Position numbers and translations under genes: made by a program
The notes under the pieces: model-generated
Databases searched by the model: none
Told to the model about the DNA's origin: nothing
What the model saw: the letters and a program-made list of their open reading frames with translations, nothing else
Part shown: one piece after another, positions 1-5,202 of the stretch
Position numbering within the stretch: the first letter of the stretch is position 1
How the letters are laid out: every line of letters starts with the position of its first letter
Assembly (NCBI GenBank): GCA_905236365.1
Contig: CAJOPP010000147.1
Span: 1-5,737 of the forward strand
DNA: 5,737 nt
Direction of reading: 5' to 3'
Source of the DNA: an uncultured Lachnospiraceae bacterium
Lineage (GTDB): Bacteria > Bacillota > Clostridia > Lachnospirales > Lachnospiraceae

Positions 1-61
1 AGCTGTTTAATACTTCATTAATCTTATCAATTCTTCTTTCATAGGATTCAAATAATGCCAT
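1..61 (-). CDS. GGGtGRT-family protein, N-terminal fragment (cut by window edge)
   Basis: The first 20 codons of a minus-strand gene are visible, starting at the ATG on 61-59 and running off the left edge. The peptide reads MALFESYERRIDKINEVLNS, which I recognise as the usual opening of proteins named for a conserved GGGtGRT motif; the motif itself lies outside the window. A textbook ribosome binding site, AAGGAGGT at 78-71, sits 9 bases before the start codon. The stop of the NifU-like scaffold gene is only 20 bases upstream, so the two are almost certainly co-transcribed with the scaffold gene first. The family's function is not firmly established to my knowledge. Its regular pairing with a NifU-type scaffold suggests a role in iron-sulfur metabolism, which is inference. 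Identification rests on 20 residues plus context. Confidence 0.72.
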   Translation of the reverse strand, partial: MALFESYERRIDKINEVLNS

Positions 62-70
62 TCTATCGTT

Positions 71-78
71 ACCTCCTT
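71..78 (-). promoter_or_regulatory. Ribosome binding site of the GGGtGRT gene
   Basis: AAGGAGGT on the minus strand is a perfect match to the anti-Shine-Dalgarno complement. It lies in the short gap after the scaffold gene's stop and 9 bases before the ATG. It fixes the start of the truncated gene and argues for efficient independent translation of the second gene of the pair. Confidence 0.85.
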
Positions 79-81
79 CTA

Positions 82-789
82 TTATTTGTCAAGTTCTTTA
101 TCTGTACGTGGGTCAATTAACTTCACTGCATCTGCTACTCTACCATACTGACCACATGATTTCTCATATGCAGTATTCGGATCATCACCCTTCTTGATGA
201 AGTCAGTCATTTTACCAAGATTTACGAACTTATAGCCGATGATCAAGTCCTCTGCATCTAATGCGATTGCAGTAACATAACCTTCTGCCATTTCCAAATA
301 ACGAGGTCCTTTCTTAAGAGTACCGTACATTGTACCAACCTGTGAACGAAGACCCTTACCTAAATCCTCAAGACCTGCTCCGATCGGAAGCCCTTCCTCT
401 GAAAATGCACTCTGGGTACGACCGTAAGCGATCTGTAAGAATAACTCTCTCATTGCAGTATTGATGGCATCACATACCAAGTCTGTGTTCAATGCCTCTA
501 ACACTGTAAGACCTGGTAAAATCTCTGCTGCCATAGCAGCTGAGTGTGTCATACCGGAACATCCAACGGTCTCGACCAATGCTTCCTGAATGATACCTTC
601 CTTAACATTCAAGGTAAGCTTGCAGGCTCCCTGCTGTGGAGCACACCAGCCAATACCATGTGTTAAACCAGAAATATCCTTTACTTCCTTTGCCTGAACC
701 CACTTTGCCTCTTCCGGAATCGGTGCAGCACCATGATGTACACCCTGACCTACCGGACACATGTTCTCTACTTCTTGTGAATAAATCAT
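82..789 (-). CDS. NifU/IscU-like iron-sulfur cluster scaffold protein
   Basis: A 235-residue cytosolic protein related to the NifU N-terminal/IscU scaffold fold, on which Fe-S clusters are assembled before transfer to target proteins. The fold's signature appears around residues 56-90: CKLTLNVKEG, then a strand leading into VETVGCSGMTHSAA, which matches the IscU GC-x-x-x-x-S helix start. Cysteines are at 11, 49, 56, 77, 106 and 212; C49, C56, C77 and C106 are the plausible ligands. It is much longer than IscU (about 130 residues), with extra N-terminal residues and a C-terminal half (about 125-235) containing GLPIGAGLEDLGKGLRSQVG. The start is the ATG at 789, because AAAGGAG at 803-797 lies 7 bases upstream. 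The frame stays open for 26 more codons, but that part is non-conserved and has no ribosome binding site. It precedes a GGGtGRT-family gene, its usual partner in Lachnospiraceae. The family is confident; the client proteins are unknown. Confidence 0.88.
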   Translation of the reverse strand: MIYSQEVENMCPVGQGVHHGAAPIPEEAKWVQAKEVKDISGLTHGIGWCAPQQGACKLTLNVKEGIIQEALVETVGCSGMTHSAAMAAEILPGLTVLEALNTDLVCDAINTAMRELFLQIAYGRTQSAFSEEGLPIGAGLEDLGKGLRSQVGTMYGTLKKGPRYLEMAEGYVTAIALDAEDLIIGYKFVNLGKMTDFIKKGDDPNTAYEKSCGQYGRVADAVKLIDPRTDKELDK

Positions 790-796
790 GTTGAAA

Positions 797-803
797 CTCC
801 TTT
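797..803 (-). promoter_or_regulatory. Ribosome binding site deciding the start of the scaffold gene
   Basis: AAAGGAG on the minus strand, 7 bases before the ATG at 789. It supports the 235-residue form beginning MIYSQEVENM over an open-frame extension to position 867, which would swallow this site. Confidence 0.85.
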
Positions 804-846
804 CAAAATGTAAAAATATATCGATACTCTTCGAAATTGCTCCGAT

Positions 847-878
847 GCCAAACGGACATATGTACATATCCGTCTGCC
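847..878 (-). repeat. Imperfect inverted repeat around a 12-base palindrome in the scaffold-gene leader
   Basis: The core ATATGTACATAT (858-869) is a perfect palindrome. It is flanked by GCCAAACGG (847-855) and CCGTCTGCC (870-878). These arms are inverted repeats with one mismatch and one position that can form a G-U pair in minus-strand RNA, plus an unpaired AC at 856-857. No T-run follows, so this does not look like a terminator. It lies about 58 bases upstream of the start codon and could be a protein operator or a leader-RNA hairpin. No regulator can be named from the sequence. Confidence 0.5.
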
Positions 879-904
879 TTGTTACAATCTCTTATGTAAG
901 GCAG
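874..904 (-). repeat. Perfect 7-base inverted repeat abutting the palindrome
   Basis: CTGCCTT (874-880) and AAGGCAG (898-904) are perfect inverted repeats separated by 17 bases. Inner TTACA/TGTAA bases could add a few pairs with a slip. The arm at 874-878 is shared with the outer arm of the neighbouring repeat at 847-878. In minus-strand RNA the two hairpins could therefore stack side by side or compete for the shared bases. Whether this stretch is transcribed is not certain, since I could not place a convincing promoter. Confidence 0.45.
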
Positions 905-1007
905 AATACCGTACTTGATATATTTTCTCATATATTGACAAAAAAATCTAGTCCTAAATTGGTTAAATATAGAAGAAATCATGGCTGTATTTTTATAATA
1001 TTTTATG

Positions 1008-1013
1008 TATAAT
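1008..1013 (+). promoter_or_regulatory. Candidate -10 element for the PHP-domain gene
   Basis: A perfect TATAAT lies 38 bases before the start codon, in a very AT-rich stretch. A second TATAAT is at 994-999. Neither has a recognisable -35 hexamer at 16-18 bases: the bases at 985-990 are CTGTAT. The TTGACA at 935-940 is too far away to serve either. This is offered only as the likeliest promoter location. Confidence 0.3.
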
Positions 1014-1051
1014 ACTTTTAAGAACAAAAGAAAGGATGTTGAACACAAACC

Positions 1052-1903
1052 ATGAACTATATCGACTTACATGTACATTCCTCTGCTTCAGACGGTTCCT
1101 TTTCACCAAAAGAAGTTGTAGACCTTGCAAGAAAAGCCGGACTTCGGTATTTTGCTCTTACTGACCATGATACGGTAGACGGCGTGGAGACTGCCATCAA
1201 CTATGCCAATCAATTTGAAGACATCGACGTAATCCCGGGAACAGAACTTTCCTGCTACTACCAGAACAGGGAAATTCATATTGTTGGTTTGTTTGTGAAT
1301 CACAAAGATGAAGCTTTTTTATCAGAATTAAAAAAATTAGAACAGGCAAGACTGGAGCGCAATATTAAAATGGTTCAGAATTTTGTGAATGCCGGTATTC
1401 CTTTAACCATCGAAGAATTGCAACACGGCAATCCAAAAAGCGTGATCACACGGGCACATTTTGCAAGAGTCTTAGTCGAAAAGGGCATATGCAAAAATAA
1501 AAATGAAGCCTTTGATCAATATCTCGGCATAGGTTGTCCATTTTACCTGCCAAAGCCACAGGTAACACCGGAACAGGTTCTTCATATGATCACCGCTGCC
1601 GGCGGGGTTGCGATTCTGGCTCATCCCTATTCCTATCAGTTCTCCCGCTCACAGGTGGAAACGTTATTGGATATGTTAATCCCTCTGGGACTTTCCGGTA
1701 TGGAATGCTACTATTCCACTTACGATGACGGACAGACGCAGGAACTTCGAAGCATGGCTCTAAAGAAAAATCTTCTTGTATCCGGCGGTTCGGATTTTCA
1801 TGGTGTGGTAAAGCCTGACATTTCCATCGGGGTTGGACGAGGCAATCTGCGGATACCGGAAAAACTGTTAACCGCAATCTGTGAGGTTCAAGGAAGAACC
1901 TGA
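1052..1903 (+). CDS. PHP-domain metal-dependent phosphoesterase, TrpH/RNase AM type
   Basis: A 283-residue soluble protein of the polymerase and histidinol phosphatase (PHP) superfamily, which hydrolyses phosphoesters at a cluster of divalent metals. The PHP motifs appear in order: DLHVHSSASDG (H7, H9, D14), ALTDHDTVDG (D38, H39), PGTELS (E65), EIHIVG (H76), TRAHFAR (H136), ILAHPYSY (H191) and GGSDFHG (D248, H250). A complete metal-ligand set is therefore present and the enzyme should be active. Length and motif spacing match the YciV/TrpH group, whose Escherichia coli member (RNase AM) acts on 3',5'-nucleoside bisphosphates and as a 5'-3' exoribonuclease; carrying that substrate over here is inference. 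The start is fixed by the conserved N-terminal strand, although the nearest AAAGGA (1031-1036) is 15 bases away, longer than usual. The gene stands alone, divergent from the scaffold gene and convergent with yajC. A role in tryptophan metabolism is not suggested by the context. Confidence 0.9.
   Translation: MNYIDLHVHSSASDGSFSPKEVVDLARKAGLRYFALTDHDTVDGVETAINYANQFEDIDVIPGTELSCYYQNREIHIVGLFVNHKDEAFLSELKKLEQARLERNIKMVQNFVNAGIPLTIEELQHGNPKSVITRAHFARVLVEKGICKNKNEAFDQYLGIGCPFYLPKPQVTPEQVLHMITAAGGVAILAHPYSYQFSRSQVETLLDMLIPLGLSGMECYYSTYDDGQTQELRSMALKKNLLVSGGSDFHGVVKPDISIGVGRGNLRIPEKLLTAICEVQGRT
1884..1901 (+). repeat. Short inverted repeat across the stop codon of the PHP gene
   Basis: AGGTTC (1884-1889) and GAACCT (1896-1901) form a 6-base stem with a 6-base loop, overlapping the last codons and the TGA. 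No T-run follows, so at best it is a weak transcription end or mRNA 3' hairpin. It may be chance. Confidence 0.25.
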
Positions 1904-1949
1904 TTCATCTATTGCGATGCAGCCCGGCGGAATCCTGAAATACGACAAT

Positions 1950-1991
1950 GGAGAAGATGCTCATTCTTTTTCGAAATGATACTTCTTCTCC
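1950..1991. terminator. Hairpin between convergent genes, possible bidirectional terminator
   Basis: GGAGAAGA (1950-1957) pairs with TCTTCTCC (1984-1991), 8 bases. After a small internal loop, TCATT (1961-1965) pairs with AATGA (1975-1979). It lies in the 163-base gap between the PHP gene and yajC, where a shared terminator is expected. The stem is not followed by a clear T-run on either strand, so intrinsic termination is uncertain. It may instead stabilise 3' ends. Nothing else in this gap looks coding. Confidence 0.45.
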
Positions 1992-2066
1992 ATTTACAGT
2001 TGAAACTCTTTCTCTTTGGGGAATGATTTCTTATTATATCCTCATCAATCAGTTTCACACTTGTTA

Positions 2067-2408
2067 TTATTTCTTGCTTTCTTCCTCTGCTTCGTCTTTT
2101 TCAACTTCTGCAATTGCATTCTTATGCATTGGAATACGGCAGTTCTTATTATTACCAAATTCTACAATGACCGTGTCATCAACAACATCTAATACAACCC
2201 CATAGAATCCACCGGTCGTCATGATATTATCTCCCGGCTGTACGGAATTACGCAGTTCTTCTATTTTCTTCTGTTCATTACGCTGTGGACGAATCAGTAC
2301 AAAATAGAAAAAAGCAAGAATAACGATAAGCTCTACAACTACAAACGTCCAAGACGTTCCTCCTGTTGCTGCAGTATCTGCAGCCTGCTCTAATAACATT
2401 GAATACAT
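2067..2408 (-). CDS. yajC: Preprotein translocase subunit YajC
   Basis: A 113-residue membrane protein, the small accessory subunit that associates with SecDF at the SecYEG translocon. A single hydrophobic segment spans about residues 20-38 (TFVVVELIVILAFFYFVLI). It is followed directly by the family hallmark RPQRNEQKK, then a short soluble domain with QPGDNIMTTGGFYGVV (57-72), as expected of YajC. The tail is highly charged, rich in Glu and Lys. Length is typical. The start is the ATG at 2408, because AAAAGGAG at 2424-2417 lies 8 bases upstream; ATG at 2399 is a poorer choice. The gene begins 19 bases after tgt ends, and tgt-yajC is a widely conserved bacterial pair, so one transcript is very likely. 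Downstream there is no secD/secF, only the convergent PHP gene. Confidence 0.93.
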   Translation of the reverse strand: MYSMLLEQAADTAATGGTSWTFVVVELIVILAFFYFVLIRPQRNEQKKIEELRNSVQPGDNIMTTGGFYGVVLDVVDDTVIVEFGNNKNCRIPMHKNAIAEVEKDEAEEESKK

Positions 2409-2427
2409 ATTGATTACTCCTTTTCCT

Positions 2428-3561
2428 TTAAGATTTTCCTTGTGCAAAGCCTTCCAGACGCATCTTTTTATATTCCTGATAACGCTCTTCCTCGATGGCT
2501 TCGCGAATCTCACTCATCATATTATTATAAAAATGCAAATTATGCAAGACACAAAGTCGCATTCCTAACATTTCTTTTGCCTTTAACAAATGCCGGACAT
2601 AGGCTCTGGAGTAATTCCGGCATGTCGGACACTGACATTCCTCAGAAATCGGGCGGCTATCCAATTCATATTTGGCATTGAACAGATTCAATTTGCCATG
2701 ATTGGTATAGACATGACCATGTCTGCCATTCCTGCTGGGATAAACACAGTCAAAGAAGTCTACTCCCCGGTCTACTGCCTCTAAAATATTAGCCGGTGTT
2801 CCTACTCCCATCAGATAAGTCGGCTTGTCCTCCGGCAAATAAGGAACCGTTTCTTCAATCACCCGGTACATCTCCTCATGTGACTCTCCCACTGCCAGAC
2901 CTCCAATGGCATAACCGTCCAGATTCATTTCCGAAATTGTTTTCGCATGTTCAATGCGAATCTCTTCATAAGTTCCACCCTGGTTAATTCCAAAAAGAAG
3001 CTGGTTTTTATTGATGGTATCCTCCAAGGTATTCAAGCGGTCCATCTCTTTCTTACAACGAGCCAGCCATCTGGTAGTGCGTTCTACTGAGTTCTGTATA
3101 TATTCTTTGGAAGCCTTACTAGGTGCACACTCATCAAAAGCCATCGCTATCGTAGAGCCCAGATTGGACTGAATCTGCATACTCTCTTCCGGTCCCATAA
3201 AAATCTTTCTTCCATCAATATGGGAATTAAAATAGACCCCTTCTTCTTTAATTTTTCGAAGTCCTGCCAGAGAAAACACCTGAAATCCACCAGAATCAGT
3301 CAGAATCGGTTTGTCCCAATTCATGAACTTATGCAGTCCTCCTAATTGTTTTACAATATGGTCTCCCGGTCTTACATGTAAATGATAGGTGTTGGAAAGT
3401 TGCACCTGTGTACCGATTTCCTGCAAATCTGTAGTCGCAACTGCTCCTTTTATCGCTGCAATGGTACCTACATTCATAAATACCGGTGTTTGTATCGTTC
3501 CATGTACGGTTTCCATGGTTGCACGCTTTGCCCGTCCATCTTTCTTTATCACCTTGTACAT
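2428..3561 (-). CDS. tgt: Queuine/preQ1 tRNA-guanine transglycosylase
   Basis: A 377-residue cytosolic zinc enzyme that swaps guanine-34 of tRNAs with GUN anticodons (Tyr, His, Asp, Asn) for preQ1, the base-exchange step of queuosine synthesis. The family motifs are intact: LTDSGGFQVFSL with general-acid D89; FGINQGG (190-196); GGLAVGE (220-226) at the base-binding pocket; the nucleophile D271 in DFFDCVYPSRNGRHG; and zinc ligands C309, C311, C314 and H340. Full length for a bacterial enzyme. I start at the ATG on 3561 (MYKVIKKDG) because GGAAAGGA at 3579-3572 sits 10 bases upstream. A start nine codons earlier would include that site and lacks one of its own. It heads an operon with yajC and has an extended -10 promoter and a long structured leader. 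Other queuosine genes (queA, queC-F) are not in the window, so supply of preQ1 by synthesis or by salvage cannot be judged. Confidence 0.96.
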   Translation of the reverse strand: MYKVIKKDGRAKRATMETVHGTIQTPVFMNVGTIAAIKGAVATTDLQEIGTQVQLSNTYHLHVRPGDHIVKQLGGLHKFMNWDKPILTDSGGFQVFSLAGLRKIKEEGVYFNSHIDGRKIFMGPEESMQIQSNLGSTIAMAFDECAPSKASKEYIQNSVERTTRWLARCKKEMDRLNTLEDTINKNQLLFGINQGGTYEEIRIEHAKTISEMNLDGYAIGGLAVGESHEEMYRVIEETVPYLPEDKPTYLMGVGTPANILEAVDRGVDFFDCVYPSRNGRHGHVYTNHGKLNLFNAKYELDSRPISEECQCPTCRNYSRAYVRHLLKAKEMLGMRLCVLHNLHFYNNMMSEIREAIEEERYQEYKKMRLEGFAQGKS

Positions 3562-3571
3562 TCTTTTTGAT

Positions 3572-3579
3572 TCCTTTCC
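3572..3579 (-). promoter_or_regulatory. Ribosome binding site deciding the tgt start
   Basis: GGAAAGGA on the minus strand, 10 bases before the ATG at 3561. It rules against the upstream in-frame ATG at 3588, which would put this site inside the coding region. Confidence 0.7.
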
Positions 3580-3599
3580 ATGTTCCAATCGTCAGTTCC

Positions 3600-3630
3600 A
3601 TGACAACAAGAATTTATTTCTGATGACAAC
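3600..3630. repeat. Two direct copies of ATGACAAC, 23 bases apart
   Basis: ATGACAAC occurs at 3600-3607 and 3623-3630 (GTTGTCAT on the tgt-sense strand). The TGACA inside the second copy (3624-3628) can pair with TGTCA at 3668-3672 to extend the neighbouring stem-loop. The first copy could compete for the same partner. The copies may be protein sites about two helical turns apart, alternative pairing arms in the tgt leader, or chance. Confidence 0.45.
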
Positions 3631-3672
3631 GAGCCGTGTACAAATGCTTGCATTTGTATACGACGACTGTCA
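3624..3672 (-). repeat. Stem-loop II of the tgt leader
   Basis: CGTGTACAAATGC (3635-3647) and GCATTTGTATACG (3650-3662) are 13-base inverted arms with one mismatch and a 2-base centre; the closing pair must open to give a real loop. An outer TGACA/TGTCA pair (3624-3628 with 3668-3672) extends the structure across a 6-by-5 internal loop. The single mismatch is A-C in tgt-sense RNA and G-U in the opposite RNA. There is no T-run, so it is not a terminator of tgt transcription. It lies within the predicted 5' untranslated region. Confidence 0.6.
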
Positions 3673-3676
3673 CAGG

Positions 3677-3716
3677 AGTCAAATGCACCGTAGCCTGCTA
3701 CGGGGGAGATTTGACT
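3677..3716 (-). repeat. Stem-loop I at the 5' end of the tgt leader
   Basis: Outer arms AGTCAAAT (3677-3684) and ATTTGACT (3709-3716) pair over 8 bases. Inside, CCGTAG (3688-3693) and CTACGG (3698-3703) form a GC-rich stem with a 4-base loop, separated from the outer stem by an asymmetric 3-by-5 internal loop. The predicted tgt transcription start lies just outside the outer stem, so the message would begin with this hairpin, which could protect the 5' end or act as a regulatory fold. CAAATGC occurs in both hairpins (3641-3647 and 3680-3686), allowing alternative pairing with GCATTTG at 3650-3656. Confidence 0.6.
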
Positions 3717-3725
3717 TTCTTTCGT

Positions 3726-3754
3726 AGTCTACCACAATCCCGTTAATTTATCAA
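3726..3754 (-). promoter_or_regulatory. Sigma-A type promoter for tgt-yajC
   Basis: On the minus strand, TTGATA (3754-3749) is followed by a 17-base spacer and TAGACT (3731-3726). The -10 is preceded by TG plus one base, making an extended -10. Hexamer matches are five of six and four of six. Transcription would start near 3719, giving a leader of about 158 bases before the tgt ATG. Nothing else on the minus strand between here and the start codon looks as good. Confidence 0.55.
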
Positions 3755-3867
3755 TCATATCATTTATTCTGGGTTCTATTACAATTCAACACCCCAATAA
3801 ACGACCGACCTACAAACCAATTTCCCAATATTCTCTACAGAATTTTCTCCCGTTTTCCGAAATATAT

Positions 3868-3890
3868 ATTGGTTAGATGAATTGGTTAGA
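3868..3890. repeat. Tandem direct repeat of ATTGGTTAGA
   Basis: Two exact 10-base copies at 3868-3877 and 3881-3890, separated by 3 bases. A partial third copy, ATTAGACTG, lies about 60 bases downstream and shares the TTAGACTG that ends the second copy. The location, 90-110 bases before a start codon, fits an activator or repressor site, but no regulator can be named. Confidence 0.45.
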
Positions 3891-3963
3891 CTGAAACCCC
3901 TGAAACATGAATTTTTCTCACTCCTAATGAGAATACAAAATGATTAGACTGGAATACATTTTG

Positions 3964-3971
3964 AAAGGGTG
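3964..3971 (+). promoter_or_regulatory. Ribosome binding site of the calcium-loop protein gene
   Basis: AAAGGGTG ends 6 bases before the ATG at 3978, close to the AAGGAGGTG consensus. The in-frame GTG at 3969 falls inside this site, so it is unlikely to be the start. Confidence 0.6.
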
Positions 3972-3977
3972 AATGAC

Positions 3978-5081
3978 ATGAAGATTGATTCAAGCACAAT
4001 TCATATGGACTCTGAACGGTCCTACACAAACAGTACGAAAACAGAACAGACAACGGTATCCAGACAGGCTGGCACCGGCATCACGACATATTCCAACACC
4101 GCATTTTTATTTACATATTCGGAATACAGTCATTTATCCGGCACCAATCAGGCAGCCAGTCAATATGATACTTATACTCCTTCTCCGGCAGGTAACAAAA
4201 GAGAACCATCGGATCTGTATACGAATCTGTCCAGGAATCCATTTACCATAACCGATGCAAAGACTGCCCGGGAGAAATTTCACGAGGAATTGATCAAACG
4301 ACTGGAAGACCTGATGGAACGGATCAAGGATCAGCTGCTGGGCATCAAGCGTAGTGATTCTACTTACATAATCGACTTAACAACCGGCAACCAGCCGGGT
4401 AGTATCTGGACCAGACAGACACACCAGACAACTGCCGTAAGTGAACAGGAGAACACCACCTTTAACAGTACCGGCTCCGTTGTGACGGCAGATGGTCGTT
4501 CCATTGATTTTCATATTTCCCTGGAAATGAGCCGGGCATTTATGGAGACATCAGAGACCGTTACGGAAGAGACCGGGTACATTTTGACCGATCCGCTTGT
4601 CATCCAACTGGATCAGGCACCGGACACGATCAGCGACCAGAAGTGGTTCTTCGATCTTGATGGAGACGGCAAAAAAGAAGAAATCTCGCAATTAGCACAG
4701 GGCAATGCATTCCTCGCCCTGGACGCAAATGAAAATGGAAAAATCGATAACGGAAACGAATTATTCGGCACCAGATCCGGCAACGGATTCAAAGATCTGG
4801 CAGCCTATGACGAAGATGGAAATGGATGGATCGACGAGAATGATTCCGTTTATTCCAAATTAAAAATATGGGTGAAGGATGATTCCGGTAACGACAAGCT
4901 CATGGATCTGCAGCAGGGTGACATTGGTGCGATTTATCTTGGTGCTACCGGGACACCCTTTTCCCATAATACACTCGATACAAATGAAACACAGGCTGTT
5001 GTGCGCCAGACCGGTTTTTATCTGCATGAATCTACCGGTGCTGCCGGCATCGTACAGCAGATTGATTTTGCAACCAGATAG
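3978..5081 (+). CDS. Acidic protein with EF-hand/RTX-like calcium loops
   Basis: A 367-residue protein of unknown function. Residues 1-90 are Ser/Thr/Asn/Gln-rich and low in complexity. Residues 94-124 form a charged amphipathic helix, likely a coiled coil (KTAREKFHEELIKRLEDLMER). A middle strand region contains DGRSIDFHISLEMSRAF (172-188). The C-terminal domain begins at WFFDLDGDGKKEEI (223-236) and carries two more aspartate-rich loops, DANENGKIDNGNELFG (249-264) and DEDGNGWIDEND (278-289), then SKLKIW. This arrangement resembles the calcium-loop modules found in RTX/FrpC-like proteins. Calcium binding is thus likely; position 12 of the second loop is Asn, with Glu next to it. There is no signal peptide, membrane segment or sorting motif, so location is unclear. 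I prefer ATG at 3978 because AAAGGGTG (3964-3971) lies just upstream; GTG at 3969 is possible but overlaps that site. The gene is monocistronic with a terminator downstream. Confidence 0.82.
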   Translation: MKIDSSTIHMDSERSYTNSTKTEQTTVSRQAGTGITTYSNTAFLFTYSEYSHLSGTNQAASQYDTYTPSPAGNKREPSDLYTNLSRNPFTITDAKTAREKFHEELIKRLEDLMERIKDQLLGIKRSDSTYIIDLTTGNQPGSIWTRQTHQTTAVSEQENTTFNSTGSVVTADGRSIDFHISLEMSRAFMETSETVTEETGYILTDPLVIQLDQAPDTISDQKWFFDLDGDGKKEEISQLAQGNAFLALDANENGKIDNGNELFGTRSGNGFKDLAAYDEDGNGWIDENDSVYSKLKIWVKDDSGNDKLMDLQQGDIGAIYLGATGTPFSHNTLDTNETQAVVRQTGFYLHESTGAAGIVQQIDFATR

Positions 5082-5103
5082 CACTTATTGACAGACTTAT
5101 TTT

Positions 5104-5120
5104 TTCAACCCGATGTTGAA
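5104..5120 (+). terminator. Weak hairpin 23 bases after the calcium-loop protein gene
   Basis: TTCAAC (5104-5109) and GTTGAA (5115-5120) form a 6-base AT-rich stem with a 5-base loop. A T-rich stretch (TTTCTTTTATT) begins 7 bases later. It is too weak and too far from the T-run to be confident; the stronger hairpin downstream is the better terminator. Confidence 0.25.
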
Positions 5121-5202
5121 CCACATGTTTCTTTTATTAAAAACACACCTATATTAGCCATAAGGCAGCAAACAGAACAAAATATTTCCTTTCAACGCAA
5201 AA

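Larger units (their letters stand above)
3755..3977 (+). other. Upstream region of the calcium-loop protein gene, no confident promoter
   Basis: AT-rich non-coding stretch between the tgt promoter and the plus-strand gene. It contains the 10-base direct repeat ATTGGTTAGA (3868-3877 and 3881-3890, period 13), a related ATTAGACTG at 3943-3951, and a short inverted repeat TTCTCA/TGAGAA (3915-3920 with 3928-3933). I could not place a convincing sigma-A promoter. TCCGAAAT at 3856-3863 loosely resembles a flagellar sigma-28 -10 element but has no good -35. No small reading frame with a ribosome binding site was seen. Confidence 0.5.

Noticed and set aside
790..867. In-frame N-terminal extension of the NifU-like protein
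   Set aside because: It has no ribosome binding site of its own, runs through the AAAGGAG that serves the ATG at 789, and resembles no family member.
870..893. Possible minus-strand promoter TTGTAA with a 17-base spacer to TACATA before the scaffold gene
   Set aside because: The hexamers match only four and three of six consensus bases, and the -10 would lie inside the palindrome. Too weak to list.
935..940. Perfect TTGACA as a -35 for the PHP gene
   Set aside because: No acceptable -10 lies 16-18 bases downstream, and the TATAAT boxes are more than 50 bases away.
803..1048. 81-codon minus-strand open frame in the scaffold-gene leader, considered as a leader peptide
   Set aside because: AT-rich composition with no ribosome binding site and no attenuation-type codon run. 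The open length is explained by chance in AT-rich intergenic sequence.
3562..3720. preQ1-I riboswitch in the tgt leader
   Set aside because: The characteristic short hairpin with a CUA-type loop and A-rich tail overlapping the ribosome binding site is not present. The structure seen is larger and different.
3389..3727. 112-codon plus-strand open frame over the start of tgt and its leader
   Set aside because: Antisense to the conserved tgt N-terminus and then reading through the hairpins, with no ribosome binding site. A shadow frame.
3835..3863. Flagellar sigma-28 promoter for the calcium-loop gene
   Set aside because: TCCGAAAT is only a loose -10 match, and no TAAA-type -35 is found at the right distance.
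5088..5093. TTGACA just after the calcium-loop gene as a new promoter
   Set aside because: No -10 at the proper spacing and no plus-strand gene follows before the terminator.
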